DNA of 57,442 nt from Actinoplanes sp. KI2 (GTDB lineage: Bacteria; Actinomycetota; Actinomycetes; Mycobacteriales; Micromonosporaceae), in assembly GCF_025630775.1 (NCBI RefSeq), contig NZ_JAOSZE010000055.1, forward strand, positions 1 through 57,442. Direction: 5' to 3'. Position 1 is the first letter of the stretch, and each line of letters opens with the position of its first letter. Below the pieces are notes generated by a model, which saw nothing but the letters and a program-made list of their open reading frames with translations, was not told the DNA's origin and searched no databases. Below are positions 33,513 to 40,880 of this stretch, one piece after another. The translations under genes were made by a program, and so were the position numbers.

Positions 33513-33586
33513 CGCGGGGTGGAGCAGCTCGGTAGCTCGCTGGGCTCATAACCCAGAGGTCGCAGGTTCAAATCCTGTCCCCGCTA
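33513..33586 (+). tRNA. Initiator tRNA-fMet (CAT), copy 1
   Basis: A 74-base cloverleaf: acceptor CGCGGGG/CCCCGCT with an unpaired C1-T72 end, D-arm GAGC...GCTC, anticodon stem CTGGG/CCCAG around loop CTCATAA, and T-arm GCAGG-TTCAAAT-CCTGT. The three G-C pairs at the bottom of the anticodon stem and the 1-72 mismatch identify an initiator rather than an elongator. CCA is not encoded. An identical copy lies at 40428-40501. Confidence 0.95.
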
Positions 33587-33595
33587 CGAGTCTGA

Positions 33596-33665
33596 GGCCC
33601 TGCTGTCCGCACACACCGCGGACAGTAGGGCCTCTTCGCATGTCTGCCGGGGGGCCGAGCCCCCC
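33596..33665 (+). terminator. Two-hairpin terminator module after tRNA copy 1
   Basis: Hairpin 1 pairs 33596-33610 with 33618-33632 (15 bp, one G-T), ending GGGCC then TCTTCG. Hairpin 2 pairs GGGGGGC (33649-33655) with GCCCCCC (33659-33665) around CGA. The same module follows tRNA copy 2 with compensatory base changes in hairpin 1, so the structure is under selection. Confidence 0.8.
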
Positions 33666-33672
33666 GAACCCC

Positions 33673-33930
33673 CCACGGTGCGACTGTTGCGCAGCCGGGG
33701 CTGTCGCGGCCTTTTCCTGATGCGTCCACGGTGCGACTGTTGCGCAGCCGGGGCTGCCCGCGGCCTTTCCTGATGCGTCCACGGTGCGACTGTTGCGCAG
33801 CCGGGACTGTCGCGGCCTTTTTCCTGATGCGTCCACGGTGCGACTGTTGCGCAGCCGGGGCTGCCCGCGGCCTTTCCTGATGCCTCCATGGTGTGACTGT
33901 TGCGTATTCGGGGCTGTCGTGGGCGGTGGG
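33673..33930. repeat. 53-bp tandem repeat, four good copies plus a degraded fifth
   Basis: Units start at 33673, 33726, 33779, 33833 and (degraded) 33886. Each begins CCACGGTGCGACTGTTGCGC, continues AGCCGGG-CTG-CGCGGCC and ends in a T-rich CCTGATGCGT. Alternating units differ in the same way (GTCGCGGCC with four or five Ts versus CCCGCGGCC with three). There are no unique spacers, so it is not a CRISPR array. No coding gene is supported here on either strand. Confidence 0.88.
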
Positions 33931-34014
33931 ACTGGTGCGCATTTGGCTGTTGTGGCCTTGAAACGGGTTTTGCGCGCTGGCTCGCGCGTCGGCGCAGGAG
34001 TTCGCGGTTGGGGG

Positions 34015-34245
34015 CTAGTCGATGTGGGCGGCGAGTAGCTTGCGGGCTGCGGGGCCGTCTTCGGGGGCTACGAAGACCTGGACGCCTTGGAGTTGCAGGG
34101 CGGGGTCCTGGGCGCCGGCGTCGTCGGCGTTGATGCCGACCTTGATGCCGTTGCTTCGCAGCAGGCCGGCGATCACCTCGGCCTCGATGCGGCTGTCCAC
34201 CACGGCTACCTCGACTACGTCTTGGAACTCCACATCGACCTCCAT
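34015..34245 (-). CDS. DUF2007-type putative signal-transducing protein
   Basis: 76 residues: VEVAVVDSRIEAEVIAGLLRSNGIKV is the DUF2007 signature, followed by LQLQGVQVFVAPEDGPAARKLL. This small ferredoxin-like fold is annotated as a putative signal transducer and occurs widely; its function is not established. It stands alone, leftward, between the tRNA repeat array and a short gap upstream of which lies the SGNH hydrolase gene. Confidence 0.8.
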   Translation of the reverse strand: MEVDVEFQDVVEVAVVDSRIEAEVIAGLLRSNGIKVGINADDAGAQDPALQLQGVQVFVAPEDGPAARKLLAAHID

Positions 34246-34328
34246 AGGTGGGGGGTTTGCCCGGTTTCATCTCAGCCGTTCCATCTCAGCCGTCCCGGCG
34301 AGGGCCGGCTACCTCCTCGGGGGATGAT

Positions 34329-34358
34329 CCTGGCCGTACGCCGGGGCGCACGGCCAGG
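34329..34358. terminator. Hairpin after the SGNH hydrolase gene
   Basis: CCTGGCCGT (34329-34337) pairs with ACGGCCAGG (34350-34358), 9 bp. It lies downstream of the leftward hydrolase gene. A second weak inverted repeat, GGGTGATC/GATCACCC, spans 34367-34415. Confidence 0.45.
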
Positions 34359-34452
34359 CGCAACGTGGGTGATCAGCGAGCCGGTGACGTCGGCGACCGC
34401 GGCCCGAGATCACCCGGGGCGCGGAGTCGGCCGCGGCGTTGCGCCCGACCGG

Positions 34453-35751
34453 TCAGCCGAGGATGGCCGGCAGCGGGATGTAGCGGCCCAGCAACTGGTC
34501 GCCGGCGGCGTTGGGGTGGTAGCAGTCGGTTCGTAGGTCGGCGATCATGACGGTCGGGTCGGTGGGATCGCGGAGGACGGCGTCGAAGTCGAGGACGTCG
34601 TCGAAGACGGTGGTCGTGCGGATCCAGGCGTTGACCGCCAGGCGGGTCTGCTCCTTGGCGCTGCCGGCAGGGTTGCACATCGGCAGGATGGTGGCGCCGA
34701 CGATGCGGGCGTGCCGTGCGTGCACCCGGGCGGCGATCGTGCGCATGGCGTCGATGACCTGGGTGGCCGAGGCGGAGGGGGCGTTGTCGCCGCCGCCGAT
34801 GTCGTTGGTGCCCTCCAAGAGCAGGACGGTGCGCAGGCCGGGTACGGCGAGGACGTCCCGGTCCAGACGCAGGGGCGCGGGCGGGCCGCAGCACTGGCCG
34901 GTCGGGTCGTACGGGTTGGGCTGGACGCTGACCGTGTTGCCGGAGATGCCGGCGTTGGCCACGGCGAGGCGGGCCTCGGCGGGCAAGGCGTCGAGCCGGT
35001 CGGCCAGCACGTCCGTCCACCGTTGACCGGGCGGGCCGTACGCGTTGTAGCCGTCGGTGATGGAGTCGCCGAGGGTGACGAGGGTGCCGCGGGCCGCCGG
35101 GCGATCGGTGGTGATCAGGTCCATCCACCAGGTCTGGCCGGCGTGGTAGCCGGCGGCGGTGCTGCCGGTGTTGCCAGGGATGACCGGGTAGCCCGGGAAG
35201 GCGTCGTCCGAGGTCGCCGACGCGGTGTTGCCGCCGGTGCCGATGTACGAGGCCGGCGGGTCGTAGGCGAACGGCGGGAACGTGTGGTCGTTGACGGGGC
35301 TGCCGGGCGCGTAAAGGCTGACCGCCACGTCCTGCTGGGCGGCCACGGTGACCGGCACCGGGTCGCTGAGCGTCTCCTGACCGGGCGCAATCGTGACGGT
35401 GCGTGCACCGTGGAAGGTGACGCGCTGGTTGGAGCCGGGCGCCAGGCGGGCCGACCCGGGTGCGATCGGGCGACCCAGCCAGGCCTCCCGGATCACGACC
35501 GGGGACGCGCCGAACGGGTTGCCCAGGCGTACCCGGAGGCCGGTGGCGGAAACCGAGACCCGGGCGATCTGCCGGACGGTCGCGTCGGGGGCGACGCCGT
35601 GCACACCTTCGAGGGATGCCGACCAGATGCCGGCGGGCCCGGCGGCGGGGTTCGTGCCGGCCGCGGCGTCGGACGGGCCGGCCGAGCTGAGTGTGGTGGC
35701 GGCGGCCAGACCGAGGATCAGGGCCGCCGTCGAGCGCCGAAATTTGCGCAC
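34453..35751 (-). CDS. Secreted SGNH/GDSL hydrolase
   Basis: 432 residues. A Sec signal peptide (RKFRRSTAALILGLAAATTL, cleavage near SDAAAG) is followed by an N-terminal beta domain of ~180 residues and a GDSL esterase domain. Catalytic blocks are GDSITDG (Ser), AGISGN (Gly), EGTNDIG (Asn) and RTDCYHPNAAG (Asp-His). It hydrolyses esters outside the cell, perhaps polysaccharide acetyl groups or lipids. GTG 35751 is chosen because GGAGGTGATC ends the right distance (8 bases after GGAGG) before it; an ATG five codons earlier overlaps that site. Confidence 0.88.
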   Translation of the reverse strand: MRKFRRSTAALILGLAAATTLSSAGPSDAAAGTNPAAGPAGIWSASLEGVHGVAPDATVRQIARVSVSATGLRVRLGNPFGASPVVIREAWLGRPIAPGSARLAPGSNQRVTFHGARTVTIAPGQETLSDPVPVTVAAQQDVAVSLYAPGSPVNDHTFPPFAYDPPASYIGTGGNTASATSDDAFPGYPVIPGNTGSTAAGYHAGQTWWMDLITTDRPAARGTLVTLGDSITDGYNAYGPPGQRWTDVLADRLDALPAEARLAVANAGISGNTVSVQPNPYDPTGQCCGPPAPLRLDRDVLAVPGLRTVLLLEGTNDIGGGDNAPSASATQVIDAMRTIAARVHARHARIVGATILPMCNPAGSAKEQTRLAVNAWIRTTTVFDDVLDFDAVLRDPTDPTVMIADLRTDCYHPNAAGDQLLGRYIPLPAILG

Positions 35752-35865
35752 TGTGATCACCTCCATATCCACCGGTCATATTGACATACATCACTTCCTA
35801 ACGCGCGCCGTGATTTTGTCGGTGCGGGTGCAAAAATCTCCGGCCAGCGTGCGACCCTGTCCGGT

Positions 35866-36333
35866 ATGGCGCAGTTCTCCACCCCGATCGACGATCGCTG
35901 GTTCGACGACTACAAGGTCGGCGCGGTCTACGAATTCGGTGACATCACCATCACTGAGGAGGAGATCCTCGAGTTCGCGCACCGGTTCGACCCGCAGCCG
36001 ATCCACACCGATCTCGCGTACGCGGCCGACGGCCCTTTCCGCGGCCTGATCGCCAGTGGATGGCACACGTCGGGCATCTTCATGCGCCTGTTCGCCGACC
36101 ACTATCTCTCCAAGGTGGCCAGTCTCGCCTCGCCCGGGGTGGACGAGCTGCGCTGGCCGCATCCGGTGCGCCCGGGCGACCGCCTGCGCCTGCGGGTCCG
36201 GGTCCTGGAGGCCCGGCCGTCCCGGTCGAAGCCGGATCGCGGCATTGTCCGCACCCGCGCCCAGCTGCTCAGCCAGGAGGACCAGATCGTCCTCAGCCTG
36301 GTGGCCGTCAACCTGCTGCGCCGCCGCCCCTGA
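35866..36333 (+). CDS. MaoC-like hot-dog dehydratase
   Basis: 155 residues. FAHRFDPQPIHTD carries the R-hydratase catalytic Asp-His pair (D...H, five residues apart), followed by GPFRGLIASGWHTSGIFMRL and the C-terminal VRPGDRLRLRVRVLEARPS. The family hydrates or dehydrates acyl-CoA thioesters. Single-domain form. It stands alone, divergent from the SGNH hydrolase, so its pathway cannot be deduced from context. Confidence 0.85.
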   Translation: MAQFSTPIDDRWFDDYKVGAVYEFGDITITEEEILEFAHRFDPQPIHTDLAYAADGPFRGLIASGWHTSGIFMRLFADHYLSKVASLASPGVDELRWPHPVRPGDRLRLRVRVLEARPSRSKPDRGIVRTRAQLLSQEDQIVLSLVAVNLLRRRP

Positions 36334-36370
36334 GCCCCGTCGCCGCGTACCGGAAAAGGGTTTGAATGTT

Positions 36371-36397
36371 TGTCGATTGGCGCCGGCGCCGTTCGTC
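36371..36397 (+). promoter_or_regulatory. Possible ECF42-type promoter before the DGPF gene
   Basis: TGTCGA (36371-36376) and CGTC (36394-36397) are spaced 17 bp and lie 36-62 bp upstream of the YCII/DGPF gene. From memory, ECF42 sigma factors recognise a TGTCGA-type -35 and a CGTC-like -10 in front of DGPF genes. The match is therefore suggestive. Confidence 0.45.
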
Positions 36398-36432
36398 AGG
36401 CGGGTGAGGACGAACCTTCGGAAGGAGCGGCT

Positions 36433-36783
36433 GTGCGGTACGTGATGATCATCGCGGGCGAGGAATCGCATTGGTACGACGATGCGGTGGCCTCGGGGTT
36501 GATGGACGAGGTCAATGCCTGGTGGGACAAGTGGCATCGGGCCGGCAAGATCCAGCTGGGGGGTGCCGAGCTCCAGCATTCGCGGACGGCGAAGACAGTG
36601 AGCGCCGGCCCGGACGGGCAGCCGACCGTTACCGACGGGCCCTACCTGGAAATCAAGGAAGTGGTCGGCGGATTCATTCACCTCGATGCCGGCGATATCG
36701 ATGACGCGGTCGCGGTGGCGGCGGGATGGCCCGGGATCCGGCTCGGGGATCGCATCGAGGTGAGGCCGGTCCTGGAGCGCTGA
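36433..36783 (+). CDS. DGPF/YCII domain protein
   Basis: 116 residues starting at GTG 36433 (MRYVMIIAGEESHW), with GAAGGAG (36421-36427) 5 bases upstream. The family hallmark appears as TDGPYLEIKEVVGGF, and the C-terminal IRLGDRIEVRPVLE is typical. DGPF proteins form a ferredoxin-like dimer and are genetically tied to ECF42 sigma factors. Here the sigma gene is convergent, with only 10 bp between the stops. Biochemical role unknown. Confidence 0.85.
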   Translation: MRYVMIIAGEESHWYDDAVASGLMDEVNAWWDKWHRAGKIQLGGAELQHSRTAKTVSAGPDGQPTVTDGPYLEIKEVVGGFIHLDAGDIDDAVAVAAGWPGIRLGDRIEVRPVLER

Positions 36784-36793
36784 GCCGCGCGGA

Positions 36794-37963
36794 TCAGGTG
36801 GTGAAGCGGGCCAGCCGCCGGGTGAGAAGCTCGCGTTCCGCGTTGTTGGTGGCGAGCGCGAGCGCCCGGTGGGTGGCCGCCCTCGACTCCTCGTGGCGGC
36901 CGAGCCGGGTGAGCAGATCCGCCCTCGTGGCGTGCCAGTGGCGGTAGTTGCCGAGACGGTCGGCGAGGGCATCCACCTCGGACAATGCGATCGCCGGGCC
37001 GTCGATGAAGCTGGTCGCCACCGCCCGGCCCAGCAGAACCACCGGCGATGGGCGCAGGATCGCCAAATCGTCGTAGCGGCGGCGAACCGCGGGCCAGTCG
37101 GTTTCGGCATAGGACCGGGCCAATGCGTGCGTCGCCGCGATCGCGGCCTCCAACTGGAAAGGGCCGTGGCGATTCTGCGCGGTGGCGCGGGTCAACCGCC
37201 CCAGGGCGTCGCGGATGAGGGCGCGATCCCAGAGCGCGCGATCCTGATCCGCCAGCAGGATCAGACGGCCGTCGGCGTCCAGGCGCGCCCGGGACCGGGA
37301 TTCGTGCAACTCCAGCAGGGCGGCCAGGCCGGCCGGCTCGGGCTCGTACGGCAGCAGATCGGCCAATTGGCGGGCCAGGTCCAGGGCCTCGCGGGCCAGC
37401 GAGCGCTCGCCCAGATGGCCCTCGTTGTAGATCAGGTAGATGATCCCGAGGACGGCCGGGAGGCGGGCGGCCGGATCGATGATCTCGAAGCTGACGCGCC
37501 GCAGGCGGCGTTTCGCGCGGACCAGTCGCTGGGCCATCGTGGCGGTCGGCAACAGGAATGCGGCCCCGATAGTTTCGGCGGAAAGCCCGGCCACGGCGTG
37601 CAGGGTGAGTGCCATTTGCGCGGCTTCCGGCAGGCTCGGATGGCAGCACGCGAAGATCAGCACCAGGCGGTCGTCGCCGGTGACGGTCGGCGGCGGCGCG
37701 GCGGAGAGCAGCCTGAGCTTCTCCCGGCCGGTGGCCTCCCGGCGCAACCGGTCGAGCGCCTTGTGCCAGGCGGTGGTGACCAGCCAACCGGCCACATTGT
37801 CCGGTACGCCCTCGTCCGGCCAGCGACGCAGCGCCTCGGCGACCGCCTCCTGCAGGGACTCCTCGGCGCGGTCGAGATCACCGAGGCGGCGGGCCAGGCC
37901 GCCGAGCATGGTCGCCGCGTGCCGGCGCCACGCCTCGTCGAGCACCGCCCGAACATCGATCAT
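36794..37963 (-). CDS. ECF sigma factor with C-terminal TPR-like extension (ECF42-like)
   Basis: 389 residues. Sigma region 2 is at about 1-75 (AEESLQEAVAEALRRWP, AWHKALDRLRRE), and region 4 at about 110-160 (AGLSAETIGAAFLLPTATMAQRLVRAKRRLR). A ~220-residue helical extension follows, with TPR character (LLELHESRSRARLDADGRLI; ADLLTRLGRHEESRAATHRAL). No anti-sigma gene adjoins. This architecture and the DGPF neighbour fit ECF42, whose C-terminal extension is needed for activity. ATG 37963 is chosen (MIDVRAVLDEAWRRH); an ATG six codons earlier is also possible. Confidence 0.88.
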   Translation of the reverse strand: MIDVRAVLDEAWRRHAATMLGGLARRLGDLDRAEESLQEAVAEALRRWPDEGVPDNVAGWLVTTAWHKALDRLRREATGREKLRLLSAAPPPTVTGDDRLVLIFACCHPSLPEAAQMALTLHAVAGLSAETIGAAFLLPTATMAQRLVRAKRRLRRVSFEIIDPAARLPAVLGIIYLIYNEGHLGERSLAREALDLARQLADLLPYEPEPAGLAALLELHESRSRARLDADGRLILLADQDRALWDRALIRDALGRLTRATAQNRHGPFQLEAAIAATHALARSYAETDWPAVRRRYDDLAILRPSPVVLLGRAVATSFIDGPAIALSEVDALADRLGNYRHWHATRADLLTRLGRHEESRAATHRALALATNNAERELLTRRLARFTT

Positions 37964-38184
37964 GCTGGAAGTTTCCCGCATCGGGCAGACAGTCCGCACG
38001 GCCCCGGTGGAGCGGAGGCGGCGCTGATCTCGCCTACCGAGTACGCGCCCGAGGGCCGGACGCTCGGTCTCGTGGCGTCGATAGATGGGTAGGCCGGCCG
38101 CCAAGGTGGGTAGCCGTTCCCGATCCGCGCGACCGCCTCTCCGTCATACGGTGACTGGGCCGACGTAAACGGAAGGGGCGACAA

Positions 38185-38436
38185 ATGCCGATTTACATGG
38201 ACGTACACACGATCGACGGCACGGTGGCGATGGACGACGTGGCCAAGGCCCATCAAGCCGACCTGAAGACGCAGGGACGGCACGACGTGAGCTACCTGCG
38301 GTACTGGGTGGACGAGACGCAGGGCAAGATTTTCTGCCTGGTCGAGGCGCCGTCCGCGCAGGCCGCGGCGGACGTGCATCGCGAGGCGCACGGGCTGGTG
38401 GCGGACGAGATCTACCAGGTGCAGGAGGGGTCGTAG
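38185..38436 (+). CDS. DUF4242 (SCO4226-like) small protein
   Basis: 83 residues with MPIYMDVHTIDGTVAMDDVAKAH, LRYWVDETQGKIFCLVEAPS and AHGLVADEIYQV. This is a ferredoxin-like dimer family; the Streptomyces SCO4226 member binds nickel. GGAAGGGG precedes the ATG by about 5 bases. It is divergent from the sigma-factor gene, with a ~220-bp gap, and may belong to the same stress module, although no sigma-specific promoter was found in front of it. Confidence 0.85.
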   Translation: MPIYMDVHTIDGTVAMDDVAKAHQADLKTQGRHDVSYLRYWVDETQGKIFCLVEAPSAQAAADVHREAHGLVADEIYQVQEGS

Positions 38437-38468
38437 CTGCGGGGGCCGCGGCCGGGTCGACGTACCTC

Positions 38469-38864
38469 CTACCCGGCCGCTACCTGTCCGGCCGCCGTGA
38501 GGTGCTCGGTGAGGACGGCGATCTGGGTCCGGCGGGCCTCGGCGTGCCGGCGGAGACCGGCCTCGGTGAGCTCGACGAAGACGCCGCGCCGGTCGTCCTC
38601 GCAGTGCGTACGGCGGACCAGGCCGCTCTTCTCCAGCCGGGCGACCGTCCGCGACAGCGCGCTCTGGCTCAGGTACATGGCGGCGGCGAGATCTTGCATG
38701 CGTCGCTTGTCACACTCCCTGGTGGTGAGACGGTCCAGGGTCTCGAAGTCGCTCAGGGTGAGGCTGTGCGCGTCCTGCAGCGCGCGCTCCAACTGCGCGG
38801 CGACGGCGTTGTAGCTCGTCAGCAGCGATCGCCACCGGTCGACGAGCTGAGATTCGGCCTCCAT
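38469..38864 (-). CDS. MarR-family transcriptional regulator
   Basis: 131 residues with a winged helix-turn-helix: LAAAMYLSQSALSRTVARLEKSGLV, then the wing RTHCEDDRRGVFVELTEAG. It is divergent from an MFS exporter, the classic layout for a ligand-released repressor of efflux. A perfect 12-bp palindrome lies in the shared promoter region. A single Cys in the wing (THCEDDR) could in principle sense oxidants. Ligand unknown. Confidence 0.9.
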   Translation of the reverse strand: MEAESQLVDRWRSLLTSYNAVAAQLERALQDAHSLTLSDFETLDRLTTRECDKRRMQDLAAAMYLSQSALSRTVARLEKSGLVRRTHCEDDRRGVFVELTEAGLRRHAEARRTQIAVLTEHLTAAGQVAAG

Positions 38865-38910
38865 GCCGCTGCATCCTACCCGCGGGACACCGTGAATGCA
38901 CCAGCATTTG

Positions 38911-38957
38911 TTGCGTACGACTCTATTGCGTTGTCATTTGATGCGTACGCATATAAC
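38911..38957. promoter_or_regulatory. Divergent MarR/MFS promoter region with candidate operator
   Basis: ATGCGTACGCAT (38941-38952) is a perfect palindrome, and its GCGTACG core recurs at 38913-38919, 30 bp away on the same face. The palindrome runs into a -10 element TATAAC (38952-38957). The MFS GTG start is only 10 bases further, so its mRNA is probably leaderless and a bound repressor would block it directly. Confidence 0.55.
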
Positions 38958-38966
38958 GTCGCCGCC

Positions 38967-40394
38967 GTGACTATCACGGAAGCTCTGCCGCGGGTCGCGG
39001 CACCCGCGGAAGTCCGCTGGAGCGCTCGGTTGTGGGGAGTGCTCGCGGTTCTCTGCACCGTCCTGTTCCTGGACGGACTCGACGTCTCCATGGTCGGCGT
39101 GGCCCTGCCGTCCATCGGTACCGAACTGGGCCTGTCCACCACCTCGCTGCAGTGGATCGTCAACGGGTACGTGCTCGGCTACGGCGGCCTGCTGCTGCTC
39201 GGCGGCCGCACGGCCGACCTGCTCGGCCGGCGCCGGGTCTTCCTGGCCGCGCTCGCCGTCTTCACCGTCGCCTCGCTGGTCGGCGGCCTCGTCGACGACG
39301 GCGGCCTGCTGATCGCCACCCGGTTCGTCAAGGGCCTGGCCGCCGCATTCACCGCGCCGACCGCGATGTCGATCCTGACCACCACGTTCGCCGAAGGGCC
39401 GGCCCGCAACCGGGCACTGTCGATCTTCACGGTCTTCGGGGCGAGCGGCTACTCGTCCGGCCTGATCCTCGGCGGCCTGCTGACCAGCCTCGGCTGGCGG
39501 TGGAACTTCCTGGTGCCGGTACCGCTCGCGATCGGCGCGCTGGTCGGCGGCGCGTTCCTGATCGCCCGCGACAAGCCGGCCGCCACCGGCGGCCACGACC
39601 TGGCCGGCGCCCTCACCCTGATCTCCGGGATGCTGGTCGCCGTCTACTCGGTCGTCTCCGCACCCGCCCGCGGCTGGCTCGACCCGGTCACCATCAGCCT
39701 GTTCCTGCTGGCGATCGCCCTCCTGGGCGCGTTCGTCGCCATCGAGAACCGGGTACGCCACCCGCTGGTCCGCCTCGGCATCCTGCGCATCGGCTCGATC
39801 GTCCGGGCCAACGCCAGCATGATCGCGCTGATGGGGTCGTACGTGAGCTTCCAGTTCATGATGACCCTCTACCTGCAGGACGTGCTCCACTGGGCGCCGC
39901 TGCGGATGGCATTCGCGCTGCTCCCGGCCGGCCTGGTGGTGGCGTTCGGCTCGCCGTTCGTCGGCAAACTCATCACCCGGTACGGCACGGCGCCGCTGAT
40001 CGTCACCGCGATGGTGTCGCTCAGCCTCGGCTACGTATGGTTCCTGGCGACAGCCGGCACCCAGCCGCACTACCTGGTCACCGTCCTGCCGACGATGCTG
40101 CTGCTCGGCGGCGGGTTCGGCTTCGGGTTCAGCTCGGTGATGGCCCAGGCCACGGACGGGATCCCCGACTCGGAGCAGGGCCTCGCCTCCGGCCTGGTCC
40201 AGTCGTCGGGCCAGGTGGGCACCGCCCTGGTGCTCGCGGTCGTCACGGCACTGGTCTCGACCAACGCCGGGGCCGCCACCGACTTCGGGCAGTTCCACCC
40301 CGGCCTCAACCTGGTTACCGGAGTAGCGGTCGTCGGGCTGCTGCTGAACGCGATTCCGCTGGTGGCGCAGGTCGCACGTACCCGATCGGCATGA
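38967..40394 (+). CDS. MFS drug efflux transporter, DHA2 (14-helix) family
   Basis: 475 residues, start GTG 38967 (MTITEALPRVAAPAEVRW). Motif A is GGRTADLLGRRRVF, and motif C-like residues are in GASGYSSGLILGGLLTSLGWRW. LDGLDVSMVGVALPSIGTELG (split here as LDGLDVSMV and ALPSIGTEL) marks helix 1 of DHA2 exporters. About 14 hydrophobic segments. Probably exports an antibiotic or other toxic compound by proton antiport. Divergent MarR gene suggests ligand-induced expression. Confidence 0.9.
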   Translation: MTITEALPRVAAPAEVRWSARLWGVLAVLCTVLFLDGLDVSMVGVALPSIGTELGLSTTSLQWIVNGYVLGYGGLLLLGGRTADLLGRRRVFLAALAVFTVASLVGGLVDDGGLLIATRFVKGLAAAFTAPTAMSILTTTFAEGPARNRALSIFTVFGASGYSSGLILGGLLTSLGWRWNFLVPVPLAIGALVGGAFLIARDKPAATGGHDLAGALTLISGMLVAVYSVVSAPARGWLDPVTISLFLLAIALLGAFVAIENRVRHPLVRLGILRIGSIVRANASMIALMGSYVSFQFMMTLYLQDVLHWAPLRMAFALLPAGLVVAFGSPFVGKLITRYGTAPLIVTAMVSLSLGYVWFLATAGTQPHYLVTVLPTMLLLGGGFGFGFSSVMAQATDGIPDSEQGLASGLVQSSGQVGTALVLAVVTALVSTNAGAATDFGQFHPGLNLVTGVAVVGLLLNAIPLVAQVARTRSA

Positions 40395-40427
40395 GCTTCA
40401 CCCCGCGCGGTAGAGTGGTCCTACCGA

Positions 40428-40501
40428 CGCGGGGTGGAGCAGCTCGGTAGCTCGCTGGGCTCATAACCCAGAGGTCGCAGGTTCAAATCCTGTCCCCGCT
40501 A
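40428..40501 (+). tRNA. Initiator tRNA-fMet (CAT), copy 2
   Basis: Identical over all 74 bases to copy 1 at 33513-33586, with the same GGG/CCC anticodon stem and C1-T72 mismatch. It lies 34 bp after the MFS stop. A -10-like TAGAGT (40411-40416) precedes it, but no good -35 is visible, so it may be the less active copy. Confidence 0.95.
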
Positions 40502-40511
40502 CGAGTCCTGG

Positions 40512-40581
40512 GGCCCGCTTGTCCGCACACTTCGCGGACGAGCGGGCCTCTTCGCATGTTTGCCGGGGGGCCGAGCCCCCC
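40512..40581 (+). terminator. Two-hairpin terminator module after tRNA copy 2
   Basis: Hairpin 1 pairs 40512-40526 with 40534-40548 (15 bp, one T-G), followed by TCTTCG. Hairpin 2 pairs GGGGGGC (40565-40571) with GCCCCCC (40575-40581) around CGA. Compared with copy 1, stem positions 6-9 differ on both sides and stay paired, which is covariation. Confidence 0.8.
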
Positions 40582-40589
40582 GAACCCCC

Positions 40590-40710
40590 CCCACGGTGCG
40601 ACTGTTGCGCATCGGGTCTGCCGCGGCACTTACCCCAAAACGCGGGCTGTTGCGCATTCCGGTTCTGCCGCGGCCTTTCCCCACGCGACTGTTGCGCCTC
40701 GGGGGATCCC
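40590..40710. repeat. Degenerate copies of the tRNA-linked repeat
   Basis: CCACGGTGCGACTGTTGCGCA starts at about 40591 (20 of its bases match the units after copy 1). Two more diverged units have CTGTTGCGCAT-CCGG-CTGCCGCGGC and GACTGTTGCGCCTCGGGG. The rest of the 379-bp gap up to the oxidase gene holds nothing I recognise except ATCGAT-containing short inverted segments at 40732-40785. Confidence 0.7.
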
Positions 40711-40880
40711 CGCGGGTCGGCGGGGTTGGCGAATCGATAGGGTTGGGGCTCATCTGATCGATGTATCCCAAATCTTCGATTGGCTGGCGTGCGCGCTGAG
40801 CGTGGTCGGCGGTCGGCGATCACTACCTGCGTTGGGGGCGGCGCCGGGAGCGGCGGCGTGCTGCGCGGATCGGAGCTGGA

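Noticed and set aside
33250..33840. Leftward reading frames across tRNA copy 1 and the 53-bp repeats (ending VAGTGFEPATSGL-like)
   Set aside because: This is a well-known artefact of translating a tRNA gene backwards and then a tandem repeat; the frame runs through the tRNA and has no ribosome-binding site. The same artefact appears at copy 2.
33673..33930. Possible CRISPR array
   Set aside because: Units are contiguous, with no unique spacers and no cas genes nearby; unit length 53 bp is also wrong.
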